From Pseudomonas sp. RC10 (GTDB lineage: Bacteria; Pseudomonadota; Gammaproteobacteria; Pseudomonadales; Pseudomonadaceae): DNA of 64,000 bases. Within the stretch, counting starts at the first letter, position 1. Each line of letters starts with the position of its first letter. Of this stretch, positions 17,966-28,177 are shown in pieces. The stretch spans positions 1,302,001 through 1,366,000 of the forward strand of contig NZ_CP151650.1 of NCBI RefSeq assembly GCF_038397775.1, written 5' to 3'. The translations under genes were made by a program, and so were the position numbers. Under the pieces are notes generated by a model. It made no database searches, was not told the DNA's origin, and saw only the letters and a program-made list of their open reading frames with translations.

Positions 17966-18229
17966 TCAGGAAAACCGGATCGGTGTTTTTAGAGGGCTTT
18001 CTCGCAAAGGCTCACGGGGTTTGGTTCGCAAGGGATCGAGGAGGGCCGACAGCCCGTTGTGGTCGATCTCATGCATCAGCGCCAGCAGACTGCCCAGCTC
18101 GCCCGTGGGGAAGCCTTTGCGCGCGAACCAGTTAAGGTAGTCACCCGGCAGGTCCGCCAGCAATCGCCCCTTGTATTTGCCGTAAGGCATTTCACGGGTT
18201 ACCAGAAGTTTGAGTTTCTCGGGATTCAT
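17966..18229 (-). CDS. DUF3820 family protein
   Basis: 87-residue cytoplasmic protein with the DUF3820 core REMPYGKYKGRLLADLPGDY followed by LNWFARKGFPTG. The family has been described as quorum-sensing-regulated virulence factor-like from a P. aeruginosa structure, but no biochemical role is established. ATG 18229 starts MNPEKLK; an earlier in-frame start would add 26 unconserved residues. It lies 12 bases before the aminotransferase gene on the same strand. Confidence 0.85.
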   Translation of the reverse strand: MNPEKLKLLVTREMPYGKYKGRLLADLPGDYLNWFARKGFPTGELGSLLALMHEIDHNGLSALLDPLRTKPREPLRESPLKTPIRFS

Positions 18230-18460
18230 AACACCGCCGTTGGTCTTTCCGTGTGAACTAGCAAGGTACGTGCATTTTGCATACGTGCAAACGAACAGAT
18301 CATGCAAAAAGAGAGAATGGGCTGTGTCTTGATAAATATAACCTGTTGATAAATATCGGTTTATTCTGTTTTAAAAAACTGGCACGAGCTCTGCAATATT
18401 CAGGTTATCGAGTGTAGAAATATCAACTCTTCGATTAACCTGCCAGAAAGGAACTGCAAA

Positions 18461-18931
18461 ATGACGGATATCAACAAAGAAGCGATCTCGGTACTCAATG
18501 ATCTGATCGAGACCAGCATTGACGGCGAGAAAGGTTTTCACACCGCTGCTGAAGACGTCAAGAACCCAGAAATCAAGGCGTATTTCCTTTCCCGCTCTAC
18601 CGAGTGCGCGACGTCTGTACGTGAACTTCAAGCTGAAGTCCGTGCACTGGGTGGCGATCCAGACAAATCGTCCAGCGCCGCGGGTGCCGCGCATCGTCTC
18701 TGGGTTGAGCTGAAAGCGGCCGTGACCGGCAAAAGCGATGAGGCTGTATTGAACGAAGTAGAGCGCGGTGAAGACCACGCCCTGAAAGCGTACAAAGAAG
18801 CTTCGCAAAAAGCGGTCGAGAAAAACCTGCCTGCTAACGTAGTGACCCTGATTCAGCGCCAGCTGCCAGGCGTCCAGGCGAACCACGACAAAGTCAAAGC
18901 GCTGCGTGACACCGTTCGCAGAGCAAGCTGA
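18461..18931 (+). CDS. PA2169-type four-helix protein (DUF2383)
   Basis: 156-residue, mostly helical, charged protein. VLNDLIETSIDGEKGF at the start and the Glu/His-rich helices match the ferritin-like DUF2383/PA2169 family. No signal peptide. Homologues are often stress-related in pseudomonads, but the function is unknown. It has a clear AAAGGA Shine-Dalgarno, stands alone, and is followed by a bidirectional terminator shared with the minus-strand diguanylate cyclase gene. Confidence 0.88.
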   Translation: MTDINKEAISVLNDLIETSIDGEKGFHTAAEDVKNPEIKAYFLSRSTECATSVRELQAEVRALGGDPDKSSSAAGAAHRLWVELKAAVTGKSDEAVLNEVERGEDHALKAYKEASQKAVEKNLPANVVTLIQRQLPGVQANHDKVKALRDTVRRAS

Positions 18932-18975
18932 TCAGCGTAGCTGAGCCCGTTTACGGCTCGGTCCTCTGATTTGAA

Positions 18976-19002
18976 AACGCCAGACGTGTCTGGCGTTTTT
19001 TT
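18976..19002 (+). terminator. Bidirectional rho-independent terminator
   Basis: AACGCCAGA and TCTGGCGTT stem with a CGTG loop, T run on the plus strand and a shorter one on the minus strand. It separates the convergent genes ending at 18931 and 19001. Confidence 0.88.
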
Positions 19003-20509
19003 ATGCCGTTTTCGAAGGAGGGTTGAACTCAGTGCGATTACGGCCATTGTGCTTCGCCCGGTAGAGCGCTTCGTCAGCATCACTGAACAGTTGTGCCTGC
19101 TTGTCGCCCGCATTGGGCTGGCGCGAGGCGATACCAATGCTGACGGTGACGGAATGCCTGTCTCCGGCATAGGGCGGGAGCGATTCAATCGCAACCCTGA
19201 TCTTTTCGGCGATGATTCTGGCGCCCTGCAAATCTGTTTCCGGTAAAACCACCAAAAACTCCTCGCCGCCATAGCGCGCCGCCAGATCACCGGGTCTACG
19301 AATTGTATTGGCCAGGGTTTGGGCCACGTTGCGCAACGCCACGTCCCCACCGTGATGGCCGTGCCGGTCGTTGAATGCCTTGAAGTGGTCGACATCAATC
19401 ATCAGCAATGACAACGGTTTACCGGAGCGCATGCCTCTGGACCACTCCTGTCGAAATACCTGATCCAGTCGCCGCCGGTTTGCCAGCCCTGTCAGGCCGT
19501 CCGTCGAGGCCAGCTCAGCCAACTCCCGTTCTGCGAGGTGTCGCAGCTTCAACTGTTTACCCAACAGGTACGACAGCCACAGGATGCCCAGGCACAAAAG
19601 GCTCGTCGCGCCCGCCACCAGCGCCGCGTTGCGTTTCCAGACGGCGTACACCACGTCTTTCGATTGGGCCACGATGACGATCAGCGGCAAGTCGCCCACG
19701 CGTGAGAACGTGTACAGCCGAGTTGTTCCGTCCAGGTCTGATACGGCCGTGAAGCTTCCGCTGTTTGTCTTGAGGATTCGCTGAAAGTTGGGAAGCCCGC
19801 TGAAGTCCCGGCCAATTGCGTATTTGTCGGGTTGCTCGGCTTGTCGGGCCAGCAATATGCCGTCTGCGCTGATCAAATTGACGGTGCTTCCTTTGCCGAT
19901 GTCCAGCCCACGAAACAGTTGGTTGAAGTACGTCAACCGCATCGATGCACTGGCGATGCCGATGAATCGGCCATCGGGCGAGGGGAGGCGGCGGCTGAAA
20001 CTGATGCACCAGTCCTTGAAGCCCCAGCGTGCCTTGAACGGGCCGCCCACGCGCATGGTCGTCGAAGCGCTCTCGCGGTGCTGTTGAAAAACGGGGCGGT
20101 CAGAAAAATTGTCTTCTCGGGGGATGACGGACAGCGAGTCCGCCACGATGTCACCGGTTTCGTCCAGAATCACCAGATCGCCTTTATACGGCGCTGCGGT
20201 CGAGCGATCAAAGATGACCAGCTGACGAAGTTGAGGCGCTAGCGCAATGACTTCAGGGTCTTGCCAGGTTGCAATCATGCCTTGCAGCGACGTGTCGTAC
20301 AGCTCGGCATTACGCTGCACGTCCGCGTCGATCAGCTGCACCACGTTATTGGCCGACTGCACGGCGCTCTCGGTGGCGCTTCCGTGCTCGCGAATCAACA
20401 ACGAGGCCACGATCATCAAAATCGCCACCACCGCCAGTACACTGCCGGACATCAGCATTTTTTCCGGGCGAGACCAGGCTCTGTGCACCGAGGCGGGGGT
20501 GAATGTCAT
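19001..20509 (-). CDS. Membrane diguanylate cyclase with dCACHE-like sensor
   Basis: 502 residues. Two membrane helices (about 18-40 and 294-316) bracket a periplasmic region that resembles a double-CACHE ligand sensor. The GGDEF domain carries an intact GGEEF active site (414-418) and an RPGD inhibitory I-site five residues before it (405-408), so c-di-GMP synthesis with product feedback is expected. The inducing ligand is unknown. Monocistronic, convergent with the DUF2383 gene. The 292 bases upstream to ptsO hold no gene; a short GC hairpin at 20740-20760 may end ptsO transcription. Confidence 0.93.
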   Translation of the reverse strand: MTFTPASVHRAWSRPEKMLMSGSVLAVVAILMIVASLLIREHGSATESAVQSANNVVQLIDADVQRNAELYDTSLQGMIATWQDPEVIALAPQLRQLVIFDRSTAAPYKGDLVILDETGDIVADSLSVIPREDNFSDRPVFQQHRESASTTMRVGGPFKARWGFKDWCISFSRRLPSPDGRFIGIASASMRLTYFNQLFRGLDIGKGSTVNLISADGILLARQAEQPDKYAIGRDFSGLPNFQRILKTNSGSFTAVSDLDGTTRLYTFSRVGDLPLIVIVAQSKDVVYAVWKRNAALVAGATSLLCLGILWLSYLLGKQLKLRHLAERELAELASTDGLTGLANRRRLDQVFRQEWSRGMRSGKPLSLLMIDVDHFKAFNDRHGHHGGDVALRNVAQTLANTIRRPGDLAARYGGEEFLVVLPETDLQGARIIAEKIRVAIESLPPYAGDRHSVTVSIGIASRQPNAGDKQAQLFSDADEALYRAKHNGRNRTEFNPPSKTA

Positions 20510-20801
20510 CGATCAGCTCTGTCAGCAATTCAGCTATTGATGCCCGTTGACGCAGGCGTTAGCAGTCTGTCCAAGCCGGTCCATGCTTGAAGGTGAATGG
20601 GTCGGTACGTGGTGCTTCAAAGCGTTGGATTAAAGATGCTTCGGGGGGATTGATCAAGTCCGGCGAGGATTGAAAAGTCCGGAAGTGATTGCCAGCAGTG
20701 TTCAGGCGCGAAACGAAGGGGTAATGCTCGATCCTGAGAAGCCCGGCTTACCGTCGGGCTGTGTTTCAGGAATAACGGATCTGGCGAAGGTCGGCCAACC
20801 T

Positions 20802-21074
20802 TCATTCCCCTTCATCAAACTTGTTGTTGATCAGTTCGATCAAACCTTCCAGTGCGGCGTGTTCGTCGTCGCCTTCTGTCAGCAGGTGTATTTCGGTGCC
20901 TTTCCCTGCAGCCAGCATCATGACGGCCATGATGCTTTTACCATCGACCATGCTGTCCGGAGTGCGGCCCACGCGGATCTGGCAGGGGTACTTGCCGGCA
21001 ACGCCGACGAATTTGGCGGCAGCGCGGGCATGCAGGCCCAGCTTGTTGATGATGGTGATTTGGTGAGCGGGCAT
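20802..21074 (-). CDS. ptsO: Nitrogen-PTS phosphocarrier NPr
   Basis: HPr-like phosphocarrier, 90 residues. Phospho-acceptor His15 in LGLHARAAAKF and the Ser in DGKSIMAVMML are conserved. It relays phosphate from EI-Ntr (PtsP) to PtsN. I chose ATG 21074 (MPAHQITI), the full length of the family; a longer in-frame reading overlaps rapZ. Last gene of the minus-strand rpoN-hpf-ptsN-rapZ-ptsO group, 14 bases after rapZ. Confidence 0.96.
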   Translation of the reverse strand: MPAHQITIINKLGLHARAAAKFVGVAGKYPCQIRVGRTPDSMVDGKSIMAVMMLAAGKGTEIHLLTEGDDEHAALEGLIELINNKFDEGE

Positions 21075-21088
21075 CGCGTTGGGGGTCC

Positions 21089-21946
21089 TTAGCTTAGGTC
21101 GCGGTGGCGAACCTGAACATTCTTGAGCGATTGTTGCAGGACCTGACCCAAGCGTTCGGTCAGGTAGACGGAGCGGTGGTGTCCGCCGGTGCAGCCAATG
21201 GCAATGGTAACGTAGGCGCGGTTGCTGGCAGCGAAGCGCGGCAGCCACTTGGTCAGGTATGACGAGATGTCCTGGAACATCTCTTCGACATCGGGTTGCG
21301 CGGCCAGATAGTCCGCCACCGGCTGGTCGAGTCCCGATTGCTCACGCAGTTCGGGTTTCCAGTAGGGGTTGGGCAGGCAGCGCACGTCGAACACCAGATC
21401 CGCGTCCACGGGCATGCCGCGTTTGAAGCCAAAGGATTCAATGAGGAAAGCGGTGCCGGGTTCGGGTTTGTTCAGCAGACGCAGCTTCAACGTGTCGCGC
21501 AGCTGATAAAGGTTCAGGTGGGTCGTATCGATGGTCAGATCGGCCAGGTCGATGATCGGCCCCAGTAAGGTTTTTTCATCTCGAATCGCTTCGGCCAGCG
21601 AGCGCGTGGCATTGCTCAGCGGATGGCGGCGGCGCGTTTCAGAGAAGCGCTTGAGCAGTGTGGACTCTTCAGCGTCGAGGAACAGCACGTCGCACTGAAT
21701 GTGGCGAGCGCGGACCTCTTCGAGCATTCGCGGAAAACGGGTCAGGTGGCTGGGCACGTTCCGGGCGTCGATAGAGACCGCTAACAACGGCTCAGCGAGT
21801 TCGGTATTGATCAGTGCGCGCTCGGCAAGCTCGGGGAGCAGGCCTGCCGGCAGGTTATCGACGCAGTAGAAACCGCTGTCTTCGAGAACATCGAGGGCCG
21901 TGCTCTTGCCGGAGCCGGAGCGACCGCTGACGATGATCATGCGCAT
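21089..21946 (-). CDS. rapZ: RNase adapter protein RapZ
   Basis: 285-residue nucleotide-binding protein with Walker [10 protein letters not shown] at about residue 8 and the conserved C-terminal [18 protein letters not shown] segment. In E. coli RapZ directs RNase E to the GlmZ small RNA; in pseudomonads the operon place is conserved but the RNA target is not established. The start overlaps closely with ptsN (2-base gap). Confidence 0.95.
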   Translation of the reverse strand: MRMIIVSGRSGSGKSTALDVLEDSGFYCVDNLPAGLLPELAERALINTELAEPLLAVSIDARNVPSHLTRFPRMLEEVRARHIQCDVLFLDAEESTLLKRFSETRRRHPLSNATRSLAEAIRDEKTLLGPIIDLADLTIDTTHLNLYQLRDTLKLRLLNKPEPGTAFLIESFGFKRGMPVDADLVFDVRCLPNPYWKPELREQSGLDQPVADYLAAQPDVEEMFQDISSYLTKWLPRFAASNRAYVTIAIGCTGGHHRSVYLTERLGQVLQQSLKNVQVRHRDLS

Positions 21947-21948
21947 GA

Positions 21949-22413
21949 TCAGTGACCGTTCTGGACGTTGAGCACGACGTTGTAAAGCTCTTCGCTGCTC
22001 TTGGCACCACGCAGGCTGGCGCGCACGTCAGCGCGGTCAAGCATGCTGGCGATCTGACGCAGCAGTTCGAGGTGGGCGTCGGTGGCCGCTTCCGGGACGA
22101 GCAGCACGAACAGCAGATCCACAGGCGCGCCGTCGATGGCGTCGAAGTCCACCGGGCGTTCCAGGTGCAGCACCGCGCTCACAGGCGCCGTGCAGCCTTT
22201 CAGGCGGCAATGGGGGATCGCGATGCCGTTACCAAACCCGGTGGAGCCGAGTTTTTCACGGGCGATAAGGCTTTCGTAGACGGTTTGCCAGTCGAATTCG
22301 GGCACTTGTTGCCCGATCAGTTTGGCAATCTCTTCGAGAACGGCTTTTTTACTGCCGCCTGGCACGTTCACGAGGGAACGGCCAGGGGTCAGGATATTTT
22401 CAAGTCGGATCAT
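21949..22413 (-). CDS. ptsN: Nitrogen-PTS enzyme IIA
   Basis: EIIA-Ntr, 154 residues. Phospho-acceptor His68 lies in [13 protein letters not shown]. It takes phosphate from NPr and in pseudomonads affects pyruvate dehydrogenase, potassium transport and sigma-54-dependent promoters. Located between hpf and rapZ, the usual rpoN-downstream order. Confidence 0.96.
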   Translation of the reverse strand: MIRLENILTPGRSLVNVPGGSKKAVLEEIAKLIGQQVPEFDWQTVYESLIAREKLGSTGFGNGIAIPHCRLKGCTAPVSAVLHLERPVDFDAIDGAPVDLLFVLLVPEAATDAHLELLRQIASMLDRADVRASLRGAKSSEELYNVVLNVQNGH

Positions 22414-22425
22414 GGATGGGGAGTG

Positions 22426-22734
22426 TCAGCGAGCTGCCGCACCTTTGAGGATGCTTTGCTGCTTTTCCTTATGCTTGAGCAATTGTCTGTCGAGCTTGTC
22501 AGTGAGCAGGTCGATCGCCGCGTACATGTCATCATGTTCGGCATTGGCAACGACCTCTCCACCGTGGATATGCAGGGTGGCCTCGATCTTCTGTTTGAGC
22601 TTCTCGACGGCCATCGTCACCTGCACGTTCGTAATCTTGTCAAAATGCCCTTCGAGCTTTTTCAGCTTCAGCTCGATGTATTCGCGCAGGGGCTTGGTCA
22701 CTTCCAGTTGGTGTCCACTGATGTTGACTTGCAT
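22426..22734 (-). CDS. hpf: Ribosome hibernation promoting factor
   Basis: 102-residue short HPF/YfiA-family protein; MQVNISGHQLEVTKPLREY and the following KLKKLEGHFDKITN are the ribosome-binding beta-alpha fold. It binds the 30S subunit and drives 100S dimers or inactive 70S in stationary phase. ATG 22734 chosen; an upstream in-frame extension is unconserved. 12 bases from ptsN. Confidence 0.95.
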   Translation of the reverse strand: MQVNISGHQLEVTKPLREYIELKLKKLEGHFDKITNVQVTMAVEKLKQKIEATLHIHGGEVVANAEHDDMYAAIDLLTDKLDRQLLKHKEKQQSILKGAAAR

Positions 22735-22811
22735 ACAGCTTCTCCTTCGTTGCCAGTGCATTAAGAGGCAGGCTTGGTTGCCTGCCACTGGAACGCTGTG
22801 GCTTGTGACCT

Positions 22812-24311
22812 CTACATCAGTCGCTTGCGTTCGCTGGACGGCGCGATTCCTAAGGACTCGCGGTACTTGGCGACTGTGCGACGGGCCACTTGAATGCCTT
22901 GTGCCTCCAGTAAACCAGCGATCTTGCTGTCACTCAACGGCTTTTTCTGATTTTCCGCAGCAACCAGTTTTTTGATGATTGCGCGAATGGCAGTGGACGA
23001 GCATTCGCCGCCTTCGGAGGTGCTGACGTGGCTGGAAAAGAAATACTTCAGTTCGTAAATACCACGGGGTGTATGCATGAATTTCTGCGTGGTGACGCGT
23101 GAAATCGTCGATTCGTGCATGCCCACCGCCTCGGCGATGTCGTGCAGCACCAACGGCTTCATCGCCTCATCGCCATACTCCAGAAAGCCCCGCTGATGCT
23201 CGACGATTTGGGTCGCCACTTTCATCAGGGTTTCGTTACGGCTTTGCAGGCTTTTGATGAACCAGCGGGCTTCTTGCAACTGGTTGCGCATGAAGGTGTT
23301 GTCGGCGCTTGTGTCGGCGCGGCGCACGAAACCGGCGTATTGCGGATTCACCCGAAGGCGGGGAACGGCTTCCTGATTGAGTTCGACCAGCCAGCGCTCA
23401 TTGTGCTTGCGCACGATGACATCTGGCACTACGTATTCGGCTTCGGTGGATTCGATCTGCGAGCCAGGGCGTGGGTTGAGGCTCTGGACCAGTTCGATGA
23501 CCTGGCGCAGATCATCTTCCTTGATCTTCATGCGCCGCATCAGCTGCGCGTAGTCACGGCTGCCAAGCAGGTCGATGTAGTCGCTGACCAGTCGCTGGGC
23601 TTCGGCGAGCCATTTGGTCTTGGCCGGAAGCTGGCGCAGTTGCAGCAACAAGCACTCGCTAAGCGTGCGGGCGCCGACGCCAGCCGGCTCGAATTGCTGG
23701 ATGCGGTGCAGCACGGCTTCGATTTCGTCCAGCTCGATGTCGAGTTCCGGGTCGAAGGCGTCCAGCAGCTCTTCCAGGGATTCGTCGAGGTAACCCTGAT
23801 TGTTGATGCAGTCAATCAGCGTGACGGCGATCAAACGATCGGTATCCGACATCGGTGCCAGGTTCAGTTGCCAAAGCAGATGGCTTTGCAAGCTCTCGCC
23901 CGCCGACGTGCGCGTGGTGAAATCCCACTCGTCATCGTCATTGCTGGGCAGGCTGCTGGCGCTCGTCTGGTAGACATCCTCCCAGGCCGTATCGACGGGC
24001 AGTTCGTTGGGAATACGCTCGCTTTCGCTCCATTCGCCGTCTTCGAGATTGTCGACGGTGGGCGCGGATTCCTGGTAGGTCGGTTCCTGTACGTCAGGGT
24101 TGGGCTTTTGCTCGATATTGTCGGCCATGGGGTCGGCATTATCGAAATCGTCGCCTTCTTCCTGGCGCTCCAGCATCGGATTGGACTCCAGTGCCTCCTG
24201 AATTTCCTGTTGGAGATCCAGCGTCGACAGTTGGAGTAAGCGGATGGCCTGTTGCAGCTGCGGTGTCATCGTCAGCTGCTGGCCCATTCTCAAGACTAGC
24301 GAAGGTTTCAT
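22812..24311 (-). CDS. rpoN: RNA polymerase sigma-54 factor
   Basis: 499 residues. N-terminal Gln/Leu-rich activator-contact region ([20 protein letters not shown]), acidic region II, core-binding region, and the C-terminal RpoN box [10 protein letters not shown] at 476-485, which reads the -24 element. It needs bacterial enhancer-binding proteins. A possible TATAAT lies upstream on the same strand (24392-24397, reverse complement) in the 190-base gap after lptB, without a clear -35, so rpoN may have its own promoter as well as read-through. Confidence 0.98.
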   Translation of the reverse strand: MKPSLVLRMGQQLTMTPQLQQAIRLLQLSTLDLQQEIQEALESNPMLERQEEGDDFDNADPMADNIEQKPNPDVQEPTYQESAPTVDNLEDGEWSESERIPNELPVDTAWEDVYQTSASSLPSNDDDEWDFTTRTSAGESLQSHLLWQLNLAPMSDTDRLIAVTLIDCINNQGYLDESLEELLDAFDPELDIELDEIEAVLHRIQQFEPAGVGARTLSECLLLQLRQLPAKTKWLAEAQRLVSDYIDLLGSRDYAQLMRRMKIKEDDLRQVIELVQSLNPRPGSQIESTEAEYVVPDVIVRKHNERWLVELNQEAVPRLRVNPQYAGFVRRADTSADNTFMRNQLQEARWFIKSLQSRNETLMKVATQIVEHQRGFLEYGDEAMKPLVLHDIAEAVGMHESTISRVTTQKFMHTPRGIYELKYFFSSHVSTSEGGECSSTAIRAIIKKLVAAENQKKPLSDSKIAGLLEAQGIQVARRTVAKYRESLGIAPSSERKRLM

Positions 24312-24501
24312 GGCAGGGGCTTAACACCTTATTCGCCGGCGCACATGGGCGCCATCCACTACTAGGGGCGCCGAGGCGCCAACTTAAGCAAATTATATGC
24401 CTGAACCCGGAGTGTTTGCCTAGGGTGTAATGACAATTTATGCGAGGTTGGCGATGAGGCGCATGCTGCGTTCGCCGACCAACCCCTTGCCATTGCGTGG
24501 T

Positions 24502-25227
24502 TTACAGGCGGAACTCGTGACCGAGATACACTTCCTTGACCAACTGGTTGGCCAGGATGGTTTCGGAATCGCCTTCTGCAATCAGTTGCCCATCGTTGAC
24601 GATGTAAGCCGTTTCGCAGATGTCGAGTGTCTCACGGACGTTGTGGTCGGTGATCAGAACGCCGATACCCTTCGCCTTGAGATGGTAGATGATCTGCTTG
24701 ATATCGCCCACGGAGATGGGGTCGACGCCCGCGAAGGGTTCGTCCAGCAGAATGAATTTCGGCGACGTCGCCAGTGCGCGTGCGATTTCCACTCGGCGGC
24801 GTTCGCCACCGGACAGGCTCATCCCGAGGTTGTCGCGGATGTGTGTGATATGGAATTCCTGCAGCAAGCTTTCCAGCTCTTTGCGGCGTCCTGCGCGATC
24901 GAGCTCCTTGCGGGTCTCGAGGATCGCCATGATGTTGTCCGACACCGACAGCTTGCGGAAGATCGACGCTTCCTGCGGCAGATAGCCGATACCGGCGCGA
25001 GCACGGCCATGCATCGGCTGGTGGCTCACGTCCTGGTCGTCGATCAGCACGCGGCCCTGATCGGCCTGAACCAGGCCGACGATCATGTAGAAGCACGTTG
25101 TCTTGCCTGCGCCGTTAGGGCCCAGGAGACCGACGATCTGGCCGCTGTCGATGGACAGGCTGACGTCACGTACGACTTGGCGGCTTTTGTAAGCCTTGGC
25201 CAAGTGTTGGGCTTTCAGCGTTGCCAT
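24502..25227 (-). CDS. lptB: LPS export ABC ATPase LptB
   Basis: Cytoplasmic ATPase that powers LPS extraction by LptFG. 241 residues. Walker [10 protein letters not shown] near residue 37, [15 protein letters not shown] signature, Walker [16 protein letters not shown] and switch His in [10 protein letters not shown] are intact. The start codon overlaps the lptA stop by one base. Part of kdsD-kdsC-lptC-lptA-lptB. Confidence 0.97.
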   Translation of the reverse strand: MATLKAQHLAKAYKSRQVVRDVSLSIDSGQIVGLLGPNGAGKTTCFYMIVGLVQADQGRVLIDDQDVSHQPMHGRARAGIGYLPQEASIFRKLSVSDNIMAILETRKELDRAGRRKELESLLQEFHITHIRDNLGMSLSGGERRRVEIARALATSPKFILLDEPFAGVDPISVGDIKQIIYHLKAKGIGVLITDHNVRETLDICETAYIVNDGQLIAEGDSETILANQLVKEVYLGHEFRL

Positions 25228-25775
25228 TAAGGGGCCTTCTGCTGGTCGGTTTTCTTTTTCGGCTGGATCACCATGTCGACGCGAGGACGCGCTTCGGTCA
25301 CCTTACTGCCGGTGGCGCGGCCAGCGCTGGCAAGTTTTCTCACCGTGTCATAGACGATCTTCTCGCCCTGAGTCACGTTGTTGTCCTTGTCGACTACCTT
25401 GGCCTTGTCGATCAATACGATGCGGTTTTGCGGCGCATGGTACTGGATCGTCACGCCCCAGCCCTGCACGGGTTTCGGGTCGCCGGCGGTCTGCAGTTGC
25501 TCGAAATACGCAAGGTTGCCGACAGAGGTCACGACATCGATATCACCAGCAGGGGTGCGAGTCATGGTCACCTTGTTGCCGGTAACCTTCATCGAACCCT
25601 GGGTGATGATCACGTTACCGGTGTAGGTGGCGATGCCTTGCTTGTCGTCCAGTTGGGCGTCATCGGCTTGAACACGGATGGGCTGATCCTGATCGTTCGG
25701 CAGAGCCCAGGCGCTCACGCTTCCCAGTGCTGCGCCCAGGCCAAGCAAAATAGGGAGGGTTTTAAGGAGCCTCAT
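25227..25775 (-). CDS. lptA: Periplasmic LPS bridge protein LptA
   Basis: 182 residues. The signal peptide likely ends after SAWA (about residue 29), followed by the OstA/LptA beta-jellyroll ([26 protein letters not shown]). LptA oligomers bridge LptC to LptD across the periplasm. The start overlaps lptC by 14 bases and the end overlaps lptB by one base. Confidence 0.95.
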   Translation of the reverse strand: MRLLKTLPILLGLGAALGSVSAWALPNDQDQPIRVQADDAQLDDKQGIATYTGNVIITQGSMKVTGNKVTMTRTPAGDIDVVTSVGNLAYFEQLQTAGDPKPVQGWGVTIQYHAPQNRIVLIDKAKVVDKDNNVTQGEKIVYDTVRKLASAGRATGSKVTEARPRVDMVIQPKKKTDQQKAP

Positions 25776-26334
25776 ACTGTCCTCTTGCGTTCGATAGCAG
25801 GTGTATCCTGCTTTCTTTTAGATAGGCTTTCATACCCGTACCGGTGCTCACACCGTTGAAACCGTCGATTCTAACGGGTTGCGCGGTTTCCGCATATTGC
25901 TTCTGAGGGAAGACAGTCATGCGGGTGCTGGTGATGATCGTGGTGCGGTTCTTTTCGTCCGTGCGGTTGATGCGAACCTTGTCGATCAGCTCGACATGAT
26001 CGCCTCCTGGCGACACTTCGGCGCGCACGCTCTGCACGTGCCAGGGAAACTCCGATCCGCGAAACATCTGCAAAACCGGGGTCGTCATCAGGGTTACGTC
26101 GGTGGCCTTGAGGTGCTCGACCTTGTCGGCGGTCATGTCATATTGCATTGACCCATCCGGCAGGTACTGGATGCTGTGCGCGTTCATCGCGTAATAATCG
26201 ATGGCGTTCTCATCCACGGCCGCTTTGGGTTGATCCATGAAGCTTTCCGGGCTGATGTTCCAATAGCCGGCCGCTGCAAGCAGTACCGCCAGCACACCGA
26301 AGATCAGGAACGTACGAATTCTTTTGCTCAGCAT
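25762..26334 (-). CDS. lptC: LPS export protein LptC
   Basis: 190 residues, one N-terminal membrane anchor (FLIFGVLAVLLAAAGYW) and a periplasmic beta-jellyroll of the LptC type. It receives LPS from LptBFG and passes it to LptA. 10 bases downstream of kdsC on the same strand. Confidence 0.93.
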   Translation of the reverse strand: MLSKRIRTFLIFGVLAVLLAAAGYWNISPESFMDQPKAAVDENAIDYYAMNAHSIQYLPDGSMQYDMTADKVEHLKATDVTLMTTPVLQMFRGSEFPWHVQSVRAEVSPGGDHVELIDKVRINRTDEKNRTTIITSTRMTVFPQKQYAETAQPVRIDGFNGVSTGTGMKAYLKESRIHLLSNARGQYEAP

Positions 26335-26344
26335 AAATGCACTT

Positions 26345-26887
26345 CTATAAGTAGGCGGCGTGGGCCGCTTCGAGGTTGTCCTGAGCTGTCAGGATCAACT
26401 CGCAGAATTCCCGGGCGGCGCCTTCGCCGCCTCGTGCCTGGGTCGTGCCATGCGCATGCTGGCGGACAAATCCGGCGGCATTGGCCACAGCCATGCCCAG
26501 ACCGACACGGCGGATCACCGGCAGGTCAGGCAGGTCATCACCCAGATAGGCGACCTGTTCGTAGCTTAGGTTCAGTTGCTGCAAAAGCTCGTCGAGCACC
26601 ACCAGTTTGTCTTCGCGTCCCTGATAAAGATGCGCGATGCCCAGGTTTTTGGCGCGGCGTTCGACCACCGGCGTCTTGCGGCCGCTGATGATAGCGGTGA
26701 TCACCCCCGAGTTGATCAGCATCTTGATGCCCTGGCCATCGAGGGTATTGAAGGTCTTGAACTCGCTGCCGTCTTCCAGAAAATACAGTCGGCCATCGGT
26801 CAGCACGCCATCGACATCGAAGACGGCCAGCTTGATGCCTTTGCCGCGCTGCATCAATTCGCTGTTGTTGAGGTTGTCGGCGCTCAT
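26345..26887 (-). CDS. kdsC: KDO-8-phosphate phosphatase
   Basis: HAD-family phosphatase that makes free KDO for LPS inner core. 180 residues. Catalytic Asp24 and Asp26 lie in AVFDVDGVLTDG; the GDDLPDLPV motif is the second metal site. Start at 26887, immediately after the kdsD stop; a second start (MQRGKG) 11 residues in is possible. Confidence 0.95.
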   Translation of the reverse strand: MSADNLNNSELMQRGKGIKLAVFDVDGVLTDGRLYFLEDGSEFKTFNTLDGQGIKMLINSGVITAIISGRKTPVVERRAKNLGIAHLYQGREDKLVVLDELLQQLNLSYEQVAYLGDDLPDLPVIRRVGLGMAVANAAGFVRQHAHGTTQARGGEGAAREFCELILTAQDNLEAAHAAYL

Positions 26888-27862
26888 TTACATCACTCCC
26901 GCACGCAGCAGATCCTGAAGGTTGAACGCACCCACCGGGCAGTCGTTCCCGTCGACAACGATCAGCGCACTGATCTTGTTGTCTTCCATGATTTTCAGCG
27001 CTTCGGCTGCCAGCATGTCGGCACGGACGGTTTTACCGTGAACGGTCATGACGTCATCGATGGTCGCTTGGCGGATGTCGATGTCGCGGTCCAGGGTCCG
27101 GCGCAAATCGCCGTCGGTGAAGATCCCTGCCAGTCGGCCATCGGCTTCGACAATGGCGGTCATGCCCAGGCCCTTGCGGGTCATTTCCATCAGCGAATCA
27201 CGCAATGGCGTGCCGCGGGCGACTTTCGGCAGTTCGGCCTCAGTGTGCATGACGTGCTCGACCTTGAGCAGCAGGCGGCGACCCAGCGCGCCACCGGGGT
27301 GCGAGAATGCGAAATCTTCAGCCGTGAAACCGCGCGCATCCAACAGGGCCACGGCCAGCGCATCGCCCATGACCAATGCAGCAGTGGTCGAGGAGGTGGG
27401 CGCCAGGTTAAGTGGGCAGGCTTCTTTTTCGACTCGGGCATTGAGGTTGACGTCCGCCGCCTTCGCCAGCGTCGACTCGGGGTTGCCGGTCAGGCTGATG
27501 AGCTTGATGCCCAGGCGTTTGATCAAGGGCAACAGCGTCACGATCTCTGCGGTGGTGCCCGAGTTGGACAGCGCGAGAATGATGTCGGCGCTGGTGATCA
27601 TGCCCATGTCGCCGTGGCTGGCTTCGGCAGGATGGACGAAAAACGACGGGGTGCCGGTGCTGGCCAGTGTGGCCGCGATCTTTTTGCCAATGTGGCCGGA
27701 CTTGCCCATGCCGACCACGACCACGCGGCCTTGGCTCGCAAGAATCATCTCGCAAGCGTTCACGAAATCCGCATCGATATGTGCCAGCAGACCTTCGACG
27801 GCCTCGATTTCGAGGCGGATGGTGCACTGGGCAGATTGAATCAGGTCGCGGGCGTTGGTCAT
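26888..27862 (-). CDS. kdsD: Arabinose-5-phosphate isomerase
   Basis: Converts ribulose-5-phosphate to arabinose-5-phosphate, the first KDO precursor. 324 residues: an SIS domain (VVVGMGKSGHIGKKIAATLAS near residue 50) and two C-terminal CBS domains. First gene of the LPS string; divergent from the mla operon across 315 bases that hold a good mla promoter (28063-28091) and no other gene. Confidence 0.96.
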   Translation of the reverse strand: MTNARDLIQSAQCTIRLEIEAVEGLLAHIDADFVNACEMILASQGRVVVVGMGKSGHIGKKIAATLASTGTPSFFVHPAEASHGDMGMITSADIILALSNSGTTAEIVTLLPLIKRLGIKLISLTGNPESTLAKAADVNLNARVEKEACPLNLAPTSSTTAALVMGDALAVALLDARGFTAEDFAFSHPGGALGRRLLLKVEHVMHTEAELPKVARGTPLRDSLMEMTRKGLGMTAIVEADGRLAGIFTDGDLRRTLDRDIDIRQATIDDVMTVHGKTVRADMLAAEALKIMEDNKISALIVVDGNDCPVGAFNLQDLLRAGVM

Positions 27863-28062
27863 GTCGAGAATAGGGTCGGTCGGGTGAAAAGGCGGGGATT
27901 ATAGCGACAATGTTGAAAACCCTCACGCTTCATCGTCGCTGTTTGTTTAATAGAAGCTTGCGGTCCGTCAGTTCTCGTTCAGCAAAGGTGTGTTGGCGGT
28001 GCAGGAAAATTCCTCGGCGTCTGAAATATCTGTCCCTATTAACGACTTGCCGTGTTGGAGCT

Positions 28063-28091
28063 TTGGCGGCGTTCGACAGCGGTGTTATAGT
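28063..28091 (+). promoter_or_regulatory. Probable sigma-70 promoter of the mla operon
   Basis: TTGGCG, 17 bases, TATAGT, followed about 87 bases later by the mlaF start. Confidence 0.6.
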
Positions 28092-28177
28092 TCGCCGCTT
28101 GTTCGGCCCCTCCAGACAGTGTGTCGTTCGTCAAGGACGCGGCATCTGAGAGACAGGCTGTATCGCAAGGAGTTTAG

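Noticed and set aside
20740..20760. Terminator of ptsO
   Set aside because: Six-base GC stem without a convincing T run on the minus strand; kept only as a possibility.
24380..24425. Firm promoter for rpoN
   Set aside because: A TATAAT is present on the minus strand, but no acceptable -35 at 16-18 bases was found.
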